DNA from: Chryseobacterium jejuense
GTDB lineage: Bacteria > Bacteroidota > Bacteroidia > Flavobacteriales > Weeksellaceae
Direction: 5' to 3'
DNA length: 64,000 bases
NCBI RefSeq assembly: GCF_017877355.1
Contig: NZ_JAGIPR010000014.1
Location: 78,689 to 142,688, forward strand
Made by a program: the position numbers and the translations under genes. This document shows, piece by piece, positions 51,617 through 62,030 of the stretch (positions are counted from its first letter, which is position 1; each line of letters opens with the position of its first letter). The notes beneath the pieces are model-generated. The model was given only the letters and a program-made list of their open reading frames with translations, made no database searches and was not told where the DNA came from.

Positions 51617-54600
51617 ATGAAGACATCATTATTTAACATAATCAGAAAACAGAAGAAACTGGTTAATTCCTTTATCTTTCTTATCTCATGGTCGCAGATA
51701 CATGCCCAGGCCAATCATCTTTTCCTGACTAAAGAAGAGAGGCAACCGGAAAATAAGGAGTATAAAAGTATAGTATCAAAAAATCCTAAATTTACCTTTT
51801 CTTCAGTTGAAAAAAGTTTACCCGATGCATCAGAACCTTCGCCAGAAGTGTCAGGTAATAAAGATAAAGTTGCATCACAATCTGAAGTATTTTCAAAAAG
51901 TATTAACATTGAGAGAACAACATTTAATGCCAATTATACAAATAGCTCCAGATATTATATTTCAGATATAAAACAGGGTGTTATTGGTAAAGATGAAGCA
52001 CATCCTATAGATCAGGTTTACGATAATATTTTTACCGTAATCGTTGATAATGCAGTTAAATCAAATTCTTCCGCCTGGCTGGAATATGAATTGTATGGAG
52101 TAACCCATTCCTCCGGAGTAAGCAAATACATCAATGACGAATTGGCTACCGGAGGCAATGCTGTCGAAAAAAATAACCAATGGACTTTCCATTCGGAAGC
52201 ATTATCAGCTTCTTCAATTATTCAGGGAAAAAATAAGGTTACATTTACCATTCCTTCTGAAGCAGATTATACGTATAAGGTTCGTAATGTCCGTATCAGA
52301 ATTGATAAATCGATTCCTGCTTTTTACAAACCGGAAAAAACGGCCGCTTCGGCATTAATCAAGAATATAGCAGCCGGAGCAGCCGGAGAATTACATTGGG
52401 AAGGAGCAGGCCTTGAATTCAACAAAGGAACCCTGAAAACATCAAAGAATTTTTCGGTGACTCCTTTGAGGGATATTGATATCCCGGCTACAACACCGGA
52501 ATTCGTAAATGTCACCAAAGAACATTTCGCCTATCGTTTTCTTCCACACGGAGAACATTTCAGTATTCCTGCAAAGGTAACAATGGCTTATGATAAGTCT
52601 AGAATCCCTACAGGATATACAGAACAGGATATCAAAGCTTTTTATTTTGATGATATTCAGAAAAAATGGATGGCGTTAGAAAAGGATTCCTTAATGGCTG
52701 AGAAGCAGATTTTGGTTTCCAAAACAACACACTTTACGGATATGGTTGCAGGGATTATCAAAGTTCCTGAATCTCCTGAAACAGGAAGTTATGCTCCTAA
52801 TTCCATTAAAGATATTAAAGCTGCTGATCCATCTGCGGGAATTGTGAGCATCGGAGCTCCTTCTCCCAATAATATGGGAACGGTAAATACAAGTTTCCCT
52901 ATTAAACTTCCTGCCGGTAGACAAGGAATGCAGCCCTCATTATCTGTCAATTATAACAGTGAAGGAGGTAATGGCTGGATGGGGTTAGGCTGGGACCTTT
53001 CCGTTCCTGCTATAAGCATTGATACAAGATGGGGAGTACCAAGATATGATGGAGCTAAGGAAACTGAAATATATTCTTTTGGAAGTGAACAGTTGACCTT
53101 TAAAGACGGAGATAAATTTGTTTTGCCCAATCGTACAGAAGGTTTTGATAAAGACAGAATGGCGGAAAGACAGTTCTACCCAAGAATAGAAGGGGCATAC
53201 AATAAAATTATCAGACACGGAAGCAGCCCATCTAATTATTGGTGGGAAGTCATCAGCAAGGATGGTACCAGAAACCTTTTTGGAGGTGATGGAACTGCAG
53301 TAGTGGAAAATGCAGTGCTGAGACAGGAAGGAACTAATAATATTGGCCATTGGGCACTTTACAAAACCATTGATACTAATGGGAATTATGTAAAATATAA
53401 TTATGATACTCCGAAATATAGCGCTTCAGGAGCCATTGGAAACGGAGGAAAAGAGATGTATATCAGTACCATAGAATATACCCTTAACGATGCCAATAAT
53501 TCATTAAAAAAATATACTGTAAATTTTGGATATGATACAGCCCAAAGAGACGATGTACAGGTAGATGGACGACTTGGGTTTGTAAGAGTCACTTCAAAAA
53601 GACTGGGGAATATCCAGATATTCTATGATGGAAATAATAAGGTAAGAAGCTATGAATTTAAATATAAGACAGGAGCATTTACTAAATCTCTTTTAGAAAC
53701 TATTACAGAGAAAAAAGCAGATGATCAAGTATTTTATACCAATAGAGTAGAGTATTTTAACAACATAGAAACCTCTCAGTATGCACCGGAAACCACCATT
53801 GACGGTGTGGCTAATGATGCAGGAATCAAGAGTTCTTCATTATTGGGACATGGTGATTCAAAAAATAATACGGTTGGTGGCGCTCTTACATTTGGTCTGG
53901 CAAAAGTGGGAGATACTCAGGCCTATAATCCACTTACTAAAAGTGCAACCATTGGGGGAGACTATCAATATACAGAAGGAGAAGGTGGAGGAAGATTGAC
54001 TATCACCGATGTGGATGGTGATGGGCTTCCGGATAAGATTCTGAAGAATGAGTGGAGTTCCCCGGATGCTACTTTTAAATATAGAAAGAAAGGTCCGGAT
54101 ACAGATGCATTTGGTAGTAATTTATTAACACCGGAAAATTCAAAATCATTTTCTTATTCAAAAAGTTATACGAATAGTTTCGGTTTAGAAGCAACAGCTT
54201 CAGCTCTTTTCCAGGTAGGGGCTTCCGGTGGAACATCCAAAACAAAAGACCTGACTTATAATTATTTTACAGATGCCAACAGTGACGGGATTCAGGATAT
54301 TGTAAGTAATGGGCAGGTTTACTTCGGAAGAGTAGAAAATGGAGTTTTAAAGTACAGTTCAGATGTTTCATTAACTCCCAATCCCATTATGAAAGGTGCG
54401 GCAATAAGTACACCGGCTGTAGATTGTAATGAGATATTGGAAGACTATAAAAACTCTCCATTGCATGATGTTGTTAAAGCCTGGAGGGCACCGTTTGACG
54501 GAATGATCGGAATATCTGGTTCGATGAAACTAAAGAATCCATCATCTAGCCCGGATGGTGTAAAAATAAGTGTACAACACTTTAAGCCGGAAACCAACAC

Positions 54601-57600
54601 TTCAAATTTCCTTACGCCTTTCACCATTCTTAGTGGAGCTACAAGCAGCGCCAATATCAGCCAGTCTTCATTGCAGGTAAAACAAGGAGATTATCTTTAT
54701 TTCAGGGTAAACTCAAGGGATAATGGTGTAGGAGATCTTATTGAAATGGTGGCAGGTATTACTTATCTATCAACACCAATATCATATCCGTATCCGGGAG
54801 CACTTTCAGATTGGTATAGAGATTCCTCAGAAACCCCTCTTGGTAGAATGGATAATGTGAGCTTAGTAAGCAGTAAAAATGGTACAGGTGTTCCTGTGAA
54901 TGCTGCTTCGGGTACTATTACCGGAACTTTTAACAAACCTCTTACAGTACAAGATATTACCGTTAAAATTGTAAAAAAACAATCAGATGGTACGGTAACA
55001 ACCATAGGAAGCCAGCAATATCCATCTACAACTACAGGAAGTCAAACGCTGCAATTTAATACAGGTGCCCTGACTGAGAATGATATTGTATATTTTCAGG
55101 TACAATCTAATTTAAATGAAAAATGGGAAAATTTAAAATTTAATAATTTAAAACTGACCATCAATTATGAAGGAAATGATATCGAACTTCCTATCATTCC
55201 GGATTTCCAATTTTATAATTTAAGAAATAATACAACGGCTACATTTAAACCATGGATCGATATGCGTGGTCGTGACGGAAATTATTCACTTTATGCAAAG
55301 TTAACCGGTAAACCAGCCGGGAGATATACCTATATCGTAAGAAACAGGGTAATGCAGCGTGGAAATTTTGTAAACCCGATTATTACTACGATCAATTGGA
55401 CAGGCAGTGTGAATTCTATGCAGGAACTCTCTATTTCTCAACCAATCATACGTTGGAATGATTATTATGTTGAATGTTATACCGATCTCACTTCTGATGC
55501 CGGATTGGATGGAACAATTCCTAATATGGAGGTGGAAATTCGTGAATCTGTGAATGTAAATCCTGCTGCCCCAACTGTATTTGAAACCCATGGTATCAAT
55601 GTGTATGGAAAAGATACTGATAAAATATACAAGGAAGGTTCCGGTACGGATTTGTCCACTGATAATGGAAGATTTGGAGCCATGTACAGAAGCTGGGGAC
55701 AATTTATTTATCATGGAGGATATGGTACATTACCTACTGCTTGCAGTCAACTACAGGATCAGCTTACCGATTATGGAAGCCAGCAAATAGACCCTGTTAA
55801 ATTAGTTCCTCCTAGTGATGAGAACGATTCTACACCTTTGAATTCCAGACTTTTTATCATGATGAATGCCTATAACGGAAGAGACTTTAATACTCCAGGC
55901 AATTCTGATTATGTTCAGAGGTATATTGGAATGAGTAAAACGACTTATGTACAAGGCATAGATATTTCATCTTCACGAATGGGAATGAATGATATGAGTT
56001 TGCTTTCACAAGCAACATCTGCAAATACCCCTGGAGTCTTTAATGCTCCTGTGAAGCAATCGAAAACCACGAATACCAATACCGGAATTTCGGGAGGTTT
56101 TTCTGTTTTCTCATTGAATAAAACAACTTCCACCGGGAAAACAATTAATATGTTGGATTATTTTGATATGAATGGTGATGGCTATCCGGATGTATTGAAC
56201 GGAAATATGATTCAGTATACCAACATGATCGGTATGCTTGCCAGTAATACTTTGCTGGGAGCTAATGATAATTCGCATAGAACAGATCACTCTAACTCAG
56301 GATTTGGGGTTGGACAAAACTATCCGTTATCAGGTAAATCCAATGAGTCCAGTAATAAAAATGCATTAAAAGCCGTTGAACCTGGATTTAATTTCTCAGG
56401 AGGATCATCTGATGGAGAAGATCATTCCAATTACAGCTATATCGATATCAATGGAGACGGATTATTAGATAGAGTAGCGGAAAGCGGACAGGTTCAGCTT
56501 AATCTCGGATATTCTTATGCTCCGGCAGAAAACCTTTCATATGGTAACTTCAGAAATGGAACTACCACTTCAACGAATCTTGGAGCTGGGGCATCTATCG
56601 GAGGAACTATAACAAGCGGTTTACCAAAAGGGGTAAGTATGTTTAATGGAAGTATCGCTTTTGGTGCAGGAAAATCTGAAACATTTACTGATCAGAAAAC
56701 ATCCCTGATCGATATCAATAATGATGGTTTGGCAGATTTAGTAACCAATTCAGGCGGAAATCTGAGTGTGCAGATTAATACAGGAAATAAATTTGTTTCC
56801 ATACCGTGGAATGCTTCATCCAATATCCAACAGGATATTTCCCGAGGATTTAATATGAATGTTGGAGTTACAGCGTCCATTCTCATTCCTCTTGGAACTA
56901 CAGGAAATTCACTTAAGATTTCTATAAACCCTAGTACAAGCTTTGGAGAAGGAGATAGTAACGTTAAGCAGCAAATATTAGATTTAAATGGAGACGGTTT
57001 CCCGGATTTATTAAAATCACAGGCGGATGGAGACGGTAACTTTAGCAATACAAGTGCACAGGTACAATATTCTACAATAGGTACTACGAATCTCCTTAAG
57101 AAAGTAACGACTCCAATGGGAGGAACTTGGGAAGTTTCTTATGAAAGAACAGGAAATACGTACGATCTTCCTCAAAATAAATGGATTATGACTTCTGTGG
57201 TCTCCAATGACGGATTTACCGGAGACAGCCAGTTTAAACCTGACTTTTCTAAAATTACGGTTACTTATGAAAATCCTTACCATAGCAGAAGGGAAAGAAC
57301 CTTTTACGGATTTGAGAAAGTAAGAACCAACCAGATCAATACAGGAAACGGAGGAGCTGCGGCTACGGAAATATACCGTTATACATTACAGACCTTTAAC
57401 AATAGTTCATACTTTTTAAAAGGAGCTTTATTGTCTGAGGTATTGTATGATGCTGCGGGAAATAAATGGACGGAGAAGATTAATACACTTTCTTTAAGAA
57501 CAATTAATAACTCTACGATAGCATTAGCAAATGTTCTGACTAAAGAAGCAGAAAAAGGGCTTACGAATTTTGGATACTTTACGGCATTAGATAAAACCAC

Positions 57601-60600
57601 TTACAGTTTCTATGAAGGTCAGGCTGTAGCAGGTAAATCTACTTCTACAGAAATGGTATATGATAATTATGGTAACCTTAAACAGAATAAAGATTTAGGA
57701 GACATCCAGATTGGAGTTAATGAAGTCCTTACTTCTGATGTGACATATCAGATTACAGATAATGTTTCCAATTATCTTATCCTGCCAACAAGCGTAAAAT
57801 CAACCGCACCGGGAGTAGTGAGAGAAAGAACAGCTCAGTATGACGGTAAAGGTAATGTTACGGCTATTACAATGGTAGGTCCTGGAAATCCTGTCAACAA
57901 TTATGAGTATGATAGCTACGGAAATATTAAAAAAGCAACCGGACCTGCCAATTATCAAGGGCAACGTTTCTTCCATGAATATACTTATGATGCTAATGTA
58001 GCAACGTATCCAACCAAGGTAAAAGATGCCTTCGGATATAGCAGCACATCAGAATATGATTTCCGGTTCGGAGTGCCTGTCTTTACCGAAGATATGAATT
58101 TGCAGCCAACGCAATATGCATATGATGCAGCAGGAAGAACAACCGAAATCACCGGACCTTATGAAATGTTCAATGACATTCCTTGGACCATACAGTTTGA
58201 ATATAAACCGATCACTGATGCCCCATTGAATGCAACAGGAGCTCAGTCTTACGCTATAACCCGTCATTATGATCCGGATAATGCTAATAATACCATTAAT
58301 ACCGTAAGTATTTCAGATGGTTTAGGAAGCCCTATCCAGGTGAAGAAGACGGCGGATCTTTATCAAAAAGGACTGAAGTATGTAGTGTCTGGAAAAGCGG
58401 AGCAAGACGCTTTTGGTAGAGCATTGAAAACATATTATCCAACAGAATCGCAAGCTTCAGTGAATACTTATGATGCAACAGTAGATAATATTGTTCCTAC
58501 GATCAATACCTATGATGTGTTGGATAGGGTACTTACAACTAAGTTACCGGATGAAGACCTGATTTCTGAAGTAGAATATGGCTTTGGAAACGACCGTGAG
58601 GGAAGAAAGATGTTTCGTACCATGATGACGGATGAATTAGGAACCATCAAAACTACATATGCGGACATTAAAGGTCGTACGACAACAGTACATGAACCAT
58701 CCAATACAGGCGATATTTTTACCAGCTTTACCCATGATGCCATTGGAGAATTATTGAAAGTAAGAGATGTACAGAATAACCTGACCACCAGTATTTATGA
58801 TGATCTGGGAAGAAGAACATCTATGACCCATCCGGATAATGGTACTTCAACTTTCGTATATGACCCTGCAAGCAATATGACTTCCAGAACCAATGCGGAA
58901 AATGAAACTGCTGCTTATGAGTATGATTATAAGCGTTTAAAAGCGATCAATTATCCGAAATATCCTGAAAATAATGTAAAATATTATTATGGTCAGGCAA
59001 TGGATGCCTCAGCAATGGATAATAATGCGGTGGGTAGATTATGGTATCAGACGGATGCTACCGGTACCCAATACCTGAAATATGGAAGATTAGGCGAATT
59101 GACACATCAACGTCGTTCTGTAGCAGCTCCGGGAGCAGGAGTATATTGGTTTGGTACTGAATGGGAATATGATACCTGGAACCGTGTGAAAACAATTACG
59201 TATCCGGACGGAGAAAAAGTAACGTACAATTATAACCTGGCCGGAAACCTTAGGAATATGGCTTCCGTAAAAGATGGATTTGCCAGAAATATCATCAATG
59301 AATTAGGCTATGATAAATTTGATCAAAGGGTATTCCTGAAATACGGAAACGGAACCACAACCAGCTATGAATACGAAACGAAGAGAAGAAGGCTGCTGAA
59401 GCTGAATGCCCAGACTCCTACGAATCGTTACTTCATGAAAAACCTCTATCAATATGATGTAGTGAGCAACGTATTACAAATCCATAACAATGCCCCTGTG
59501 TCACAGGCCGGATTATTAGGAGGAGGTACCAACCATGCGTATGGGTATGATGATTTATACAGATTAACTTCTGCAAGTGGAAACTGGCGGGGTATGAACC
59601 CACAAGGCCAGGAAGAGCGCCAGCGTTATACGGTGACAATGGCTTATGACAATATGCATAATGTGATGAGCAAAACACAGAAGCATGAAAGAGCTATGGG
59701 CAGTACCGGAACAGTCTGGAACAATATTGAGGCTACTTCTTATCTTTTAAATTACCGATACGAAGGAACAAAACCACATGCTCCAACAACTATCGTAGAC
59801 GAACCTAATGTGTCGGGTGCCCTATGTTGTGACGTCAACAATCCGCAGGTGAAGTTCCAGAACTATACCTATGATAAAAAAGGAAACCCTACGGCCATTG
59901 CACAGCAAACCTGCAATGCAACAGAACCCAAAACCAAGTATCTGTGGGACGAAGAAAACCGTATGCGTTTTGTAGATACGAATCCTTCCACACCGGAAGT
60001 AGACGGTTCAGCAATCTATACCTATGATGCAGGAGGAGAAAGAATTATTAAAAATGTTCTCTCTACAGCAGTGATCACAGGATCTAACGGAACTTCCCAG
60101 ACCATCACCAAAAATGATTATAGTCTGTATCCTAATGGAATGGCTGTGGCAAGATTAATTTTCAACACCCAAACTCAGAAATATGAGCTGTCTTATACCA
60201 AGCATTATTATGCCGGAGATCAGCGTGTCAACAGCAAACTAGGGAAAGGAAAAGATGTAGGATTATTTAACTGTGCATGGTTAATTATTCCTTACGGAAC
60301 CGGAGTGTCTTCCATCAATGAAAAAGCAGTAGCCAAAGAAAAACTGGAAGCCAACACTTCTGCAAGTTTAGCGATTATGGCAGCCAATGGAATTACCCCA
60401 CCACCTAATTACGGACAAAACGCAGGATATACAGAAAATTGTGTACCTTCGTATGCAGGAGTGGAAGAGAAAGATACTTACTGGTATCACCCTGACCACC
60501 TGGGCAGTAGTTCTTTTATTACCGGTTTAGATGGAGAAGTAACCCAAAATATCGAGTATTTCCCAAGCGGAGAGTTATTTGTAGAAAACCATAAGAATTC

Positions 60601-61432
60601 TTATAATACGCCGTATAAATTTAATGGTAAAGAGCAGGATGACGAGACAGGTTACTATTATTATGGAGCGAGATATTATAATCCTAGGGTAAGTCTTTGG
60701 TTGAATGTAGATCCATTAGCGGACTATAATCCGTTGTATAATGATCAGGCTTATATAGATGGAGAACATAATGGAGGTGTTTATAACTCTGGGAATAATA
60801 ATCCTTATATTTATTGCTATCAGAATCCAATTAAGTATATTGACCCGAATGGGAAGCAAGTGGAATGGCAGAAAGCATGGAATAATACAAAAACATTCCT
60901 TAGTGATGCGGGTGATGTTCTCCATAAAACTGCTGAGAATATAACTCCTCTTAATGTTCACGTTAAGTCTCAGCAAGAAATAGCAGCAAGTAAAGCTAAA
61001 TATGGAGAGGGGATCATTGCCAGTTTAGATGAAACATGGGATAATTTCAAAGGTGTTGGAAACCAATTAAGAGCATTGGGTGACATTGATTTTGATGATG
61101 TTAAAGAGCGATTCAATAATGCTTCTGGGAAAGAAAAAGTTGAAATAGCTGCTACAGCAGGTGCTATTTTGTTCTCCTTGAAAAAAGGTAAAATAGATAC
61201 TAAAGGATTAGCCTTGTTGGGAAGTAGTGGAAAGAATTTTAAAATTTTAACTGCTAATCTATTGAAGAAAGCTGGAATCGATGCTCATGAATTGAAATAT
61301 GAATTTTTAGGTAAAAAAACAAAAATATCAGAATACGACCTATATAAGCATACTGATACTAACGAAGTTTTAATACTTAAAAAAGGGGGAAAGGGAGAGC
61401 CAATACATACAGGAGAATATATAAATGATTAG
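51617..61432 (+). CDS. Giant SpvB/RHS polymorphic toxin with C-terminal toxin domain
   Basis: A 3271-residue exported toxin. It has a signal peptide (to about residue 34) and an SpvB-type region from about 405 (SIGAPSPNNMGTVNTSFPIK, GWMGLGWDLSVPAI). Six FG-GAP/VCBS-like Ca-binding motifs lie near 798, 887, 1517, 1610, 1699 and 1789 (DVDGDGLPD, DINGDGLLD, DLNGDGFPD). RHS/YD repeats span about 2030-2850 and the RHS core (PDHLGSSSF to YIDPNGKQ) about 2955-3078. The tail (about 3080-3271), containing KKAGIDAHELKYEFLGKK, resembles polymorphic toxin type 33. It has no T9SS tail although its operon partners do. A DUF4279 immunity gene follows after 6 bp. Confidence 0.93.
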   Translation: MKTSLFNIIRKQKKLVNSFIFLISWSQIHAQANHLFLTKEERQPENKEYKSIVSKNPKFTFSSVEKSLPDASEPSPEVSGNKDKVASQSEVFSKSINIERTTFNANYTNSSRYYISDIKQGVIGKDEAHPIDQVYDNIFTVIVDNAVKSNSSAWLEYELYGVTHSSGVSKYINDELATGGNAVEKNNQWTFHSEALSASSIIQGKNKVTFTIPSEADYTYKVRNVRIRIDKSIPAFYKPEKTAASALIKNIAAGAAGELHWEGAGLEFNKGTLKTSKNFSVTPLRDIDIPATTPEFVNVTKEHFAYRFLPHGEHFSIPAKVTMAYDKSRIPTGYTEQDIKAFYFDDIQKKWMALEKDSLMAEKQILVSKTTHFTDMVAGIIKVPESPETGSYAPNSIKDIKAADPSAGIVSIGAPSPNNMGTVNTSFPIKLPAGRQGMQPSLSVNYNSEGGNGWMGLGWDLSVPAISIDTRWGVPRYDGAKETEIYSFGSEQLTFKDGDKFVLPNRTEGFDKDRMAERQFYPRIEGAYNKIIRHGSSPSNYWWEVISKDGTRNLFGGDGTAVVENAVLRQEGTNNIGHWALYKTIDTNGNYVKYNYDTPKYSASGAIGNGGKEMYISTIEYTLNDANNSLKKYTVNFGYDTAQRDDVQVDGRLGFVRVTSKRLGNIQIFYDGNNKVRSYEFKYKTGAFTKSLLETITEKKADDQVFYTNRVEYFNNIETSQYAPETTIDGVANDAGIKSSSLLGHGDSKNNTVGGALTFGLAKVGDTQAYNPLTKSATIGGDYQYTEGEGGGRLTITDVDGDGLPDKILKNEWSSPDATFKYRKKGPDTDAFGSNLLTPENSKSFSYSKSYTNSFGLEATASALFQVGASGGTSKTKDLTYNYFTDANSDGIQDIVSNGQVYFGRVENGVLKYSSDVSLTPNPIMKGAAISTPAVDCNEILEDYKNSPLHDVVKAWRAPFDGMIGISGSMKLKNPSSSPDGVKISVQHFKPETNTSNFLTPFTILSGATSSANISQSSLQVKQGDYLYFRVNSRDNGVGDLIEMVAGITYLSTPISYPYPGALSDWYRDSSETPLGRMDNVSLVSSKNGTGVPVNAASGTITGTFNKPLTVQDITVKIVKKQSDGTVTTIGSQQYPSTTTGSQTLQFNTGALTENDIVYFQVQSNLNEKWENLKFNNLKLTINYEGNDIELPIIPDFQFYNLRNNTTATFKPWIDMRGRDGNYSLYAKLTGKPAGRYTYIVRNRVMQRGNFVNPIITTINWTGSVNSMQELSISQPIIRWNDYYVECYTDLTSDAGLDGTIPNMEVEIRESVNVNPAAPTVFETHGINVYGKDTDKIYKEGSGTDLSTDNGRFGAMYRSWGQFIYHGGYGTLPTACSQLQDQLTDYGSQQIDPVKLVPPSDENDSTPLNSRLFIMMNAYNGRDFNTPGNSDYVQRYIGMSKTTYVQGIDISSSRMGMNDMSLLSQATSANTPGVFNAPVKQSKTTNTNTGISGGFSVFSLNKTTSTGKTINMLDYFDMNGDGYPDVLNGNMIQYTNMIGMLASNTLLGANDNSHRTDHSNSGFGVGQNYPLSGKSNESSNKNALKAVEPGFNFSGGSSDGEDHSNYSYIDINGDGLLDRVAESGQVQLNLGYSYAPAENLSYGNFRNGTTTSTNLGAGASIGGTITSGLPKGVSMFNGSIAFGAGKSETFTDQKTSLIDINNDGLADLVTNSGGNLSVQINTGNKFVSIPWNASSNIQQDISRGFNMNVGVTASILIPLGTTGNSLKISINPSTSFGEGDSNVKQQILDLNGDGFPDLLKSQADGDGNFSNTSAQVQYSTIGTTNLLKKVTTPMGGTWEVSYERTGNTYDLPQNKWIMTSVVSNDGFTGDSQFKPDFSKITVTYENPYHSRRERTFYGFEKVRTNQINTGNGGAAATEIYRYTLQTFNNSSYFLKGALLSEVLYDAAGNKWTEKINTLSLRTINNSTIALANVLTKEAEKGLTNFGYFTALDKTTYSFYEGQAVAGKSTSTEMVYDNYGNLKQNKDLGDIQIGVNEVLTSDVTYQITDNVSNYLILPTSVKSTAPGVVRERTAQYDGKGNVTAITMVGPGNPVNNYEYDSYGNIKKATGPANYQGQRFFHEYTYDANVATYPTKVKDAFGYSSTSEYDFRFGVPVFTEDMNLQPTQYAYDAAGRTTEITGPYEMFNDIPWTIQFEYKPITDAPLNATGAQSYAITRHYDPDNANNTINTVSISDGLGSPIQVKKTADLYQKGLKYVVSGKAEQDAFGRALKTYYPTESQASVNTYDATVDNIVPTINTYDVLDRVLTTKLPDEDLISEVEYGFGNDREGRKMFRTMMTDELGTIKTTYADIKGRTTTVHEPSNTGDIFTSFTHDAIGELLKVRDVQNNLTTSIYDDLGRRTSMTHPDNGTSTFVYDPASNMTSRTNAENETAAYEYDYKRLKAINYPKYPENNVKYYYGQAMDASAMDNNAVGRLWYQTDATGTQYLKYGRLGELTHQRRSVAAPGAGVYWFGTEWEYDTWNRVKTITYPDGEKVTYNYNLAGNLRNMASVKDGFARNIINELGYDKFDQRVFLKYGNGTTTSYEYETKRRRLLKLNAQTPTNRYFMKNLYQYDVVSNVLQIHNNAPVSQAGLLGGGTNHAYGYDDLYRLTSASGNWRGMNPQGQEERQRYTVTMAYDNMHNVMSKTQKHERAMGSTGTVWNNIEATSYLLNYRYEGTKPHAPTTIVDEPNVSGALCCDVNNPQVKFQNYTYDKKGNPTAIAQQTCNATEPKTKYLWDEENRMRFVDTNPSTPEVDGSAIYTYDAGGERIIKNVLSTAVITGSNGTSQTITKNDYSLYPNGMAVARLIFNTQTQKYELSYTKHYYAGDQRVNSKLGKGKDVGLFNCAWLIIPYGTGVSSINEKAVAKEKLEANTSASLAIMAANGITPPPNYGQNAGYTENCVPSYAGVEEKDTYWYHPDHLGSSSFITGLDGEVTQNIEYFPSGELFVENHKNSYNTPYKFNGKEQDDETGYYYYGARYYNPRVSLWLNVDPLADYNPLYNDQAYIDGEHNGGVYNSGNNNPYIYCYQNPIKYIDPNGKQVEWQKAWNNTKTFLSDAGDVLHKTAENITPLNVHVKSQQEIAASKAKYGEGIIASLDETWDNFKGVGNQLRALGDIDFDDVKERFNNASGKEKVEIAATAGAILFSLKKGKIDTKGLALLGSSGKNFKILTANLLKKAGIDAHELKYEFLGKKTKISEYDLYKHTDTNEVLILKKGGKGEPIHTGEYIND

Positions 61433-61438
61433 CAAATT

Positions 61439-61858
61439 ATGGATTATAATACTAATATAAAGATTACTTTTTCAATATTTGGATGTTTTTTCGACCCAAA
61501 TGATTTAACAAAATTAATAGGCATAGTTCCTACAAACATTTGGATAGAAGGAGAGGTGATTCCCAATAATAAAAAAAATAAAAAGAGGGAGGAGTCAGCA
61601 TGGGAATATTCGATATATTCTGATACGATATATCTTGAAGAAATTTCAGATAGGCTTGTCTCTATTTTTAAAGAGAAAGTAATAATTGTAAATGACTATG
61701 TAGATCAAACTAATGGCCTTACGATAAAATTTGATATTATATTAGAAATAGCAGAAGAACAAGGTGTAGTATTATATTTTAATAAATCTTTTTTAAATAT
61801 GGTTAGTGAATTAGGTGCTGAAATTGAGGTTGATAATTATATTTTAAAAAATGAATAA
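61439..61858 (+). CDS. DUF4279-type immunity protein
   Basis: A 139-residue cytoplasmic protein with the DUF4279 pattern: KITFSIFGCFFDPNDLTKLI, then GIVPTNIWIEGE and EESAWEYSI. DUF4279 proteins are frequent cognate immunity proteins beside polymorphic toxins. It lies 6 bp after the RHS toxin stop, the expected place for the antidote to the toxin tail. A terminator lies about 100 bp downstream. Confidence 0.85.
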   Translation: MDYNTNIKITFSIFGCFFDPNDLTKLIGIVPTNIWIEGEVIPNNKKNKKREESAWEYSIYSDTIYLEEISDRLVSIFKEKVIIVNDYVDQTNGLTIKFDIILEIAEEQGVVLYFNKSFLNMVSELGAEIEVDNYILKNE

Positions 61859-61960
61859 GTTGCAAAATATAGTTGCTGAATTTTTTTTAGCAGGATAAAT
61901 TTCCCCGCTGCAAAGTCTTGGACCAAGGGTGTAAGGAACTTTGAGCTGATAAAAGTAAAA

Positions 61961-61983
61961 CCACCGCAATTGCGGTGGCTTTT
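61961..61983 (+). terminator. Terminator after the toxin-immunity operon
   Basis: Arms CCACCGCA (61961-61968) and TGCGGTGG (61971-61978) are followed by CTTTT. A near-identical hairpin ends the next cassette at 63762, so the terminator appears to travel with the cassettes. Confidence 0.75.
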
Positions 61984-62030
61984 GTGTATTTAGAGTTGAT
62001 ATAATTTTTTAGCTTTATAGTCACGAATTT

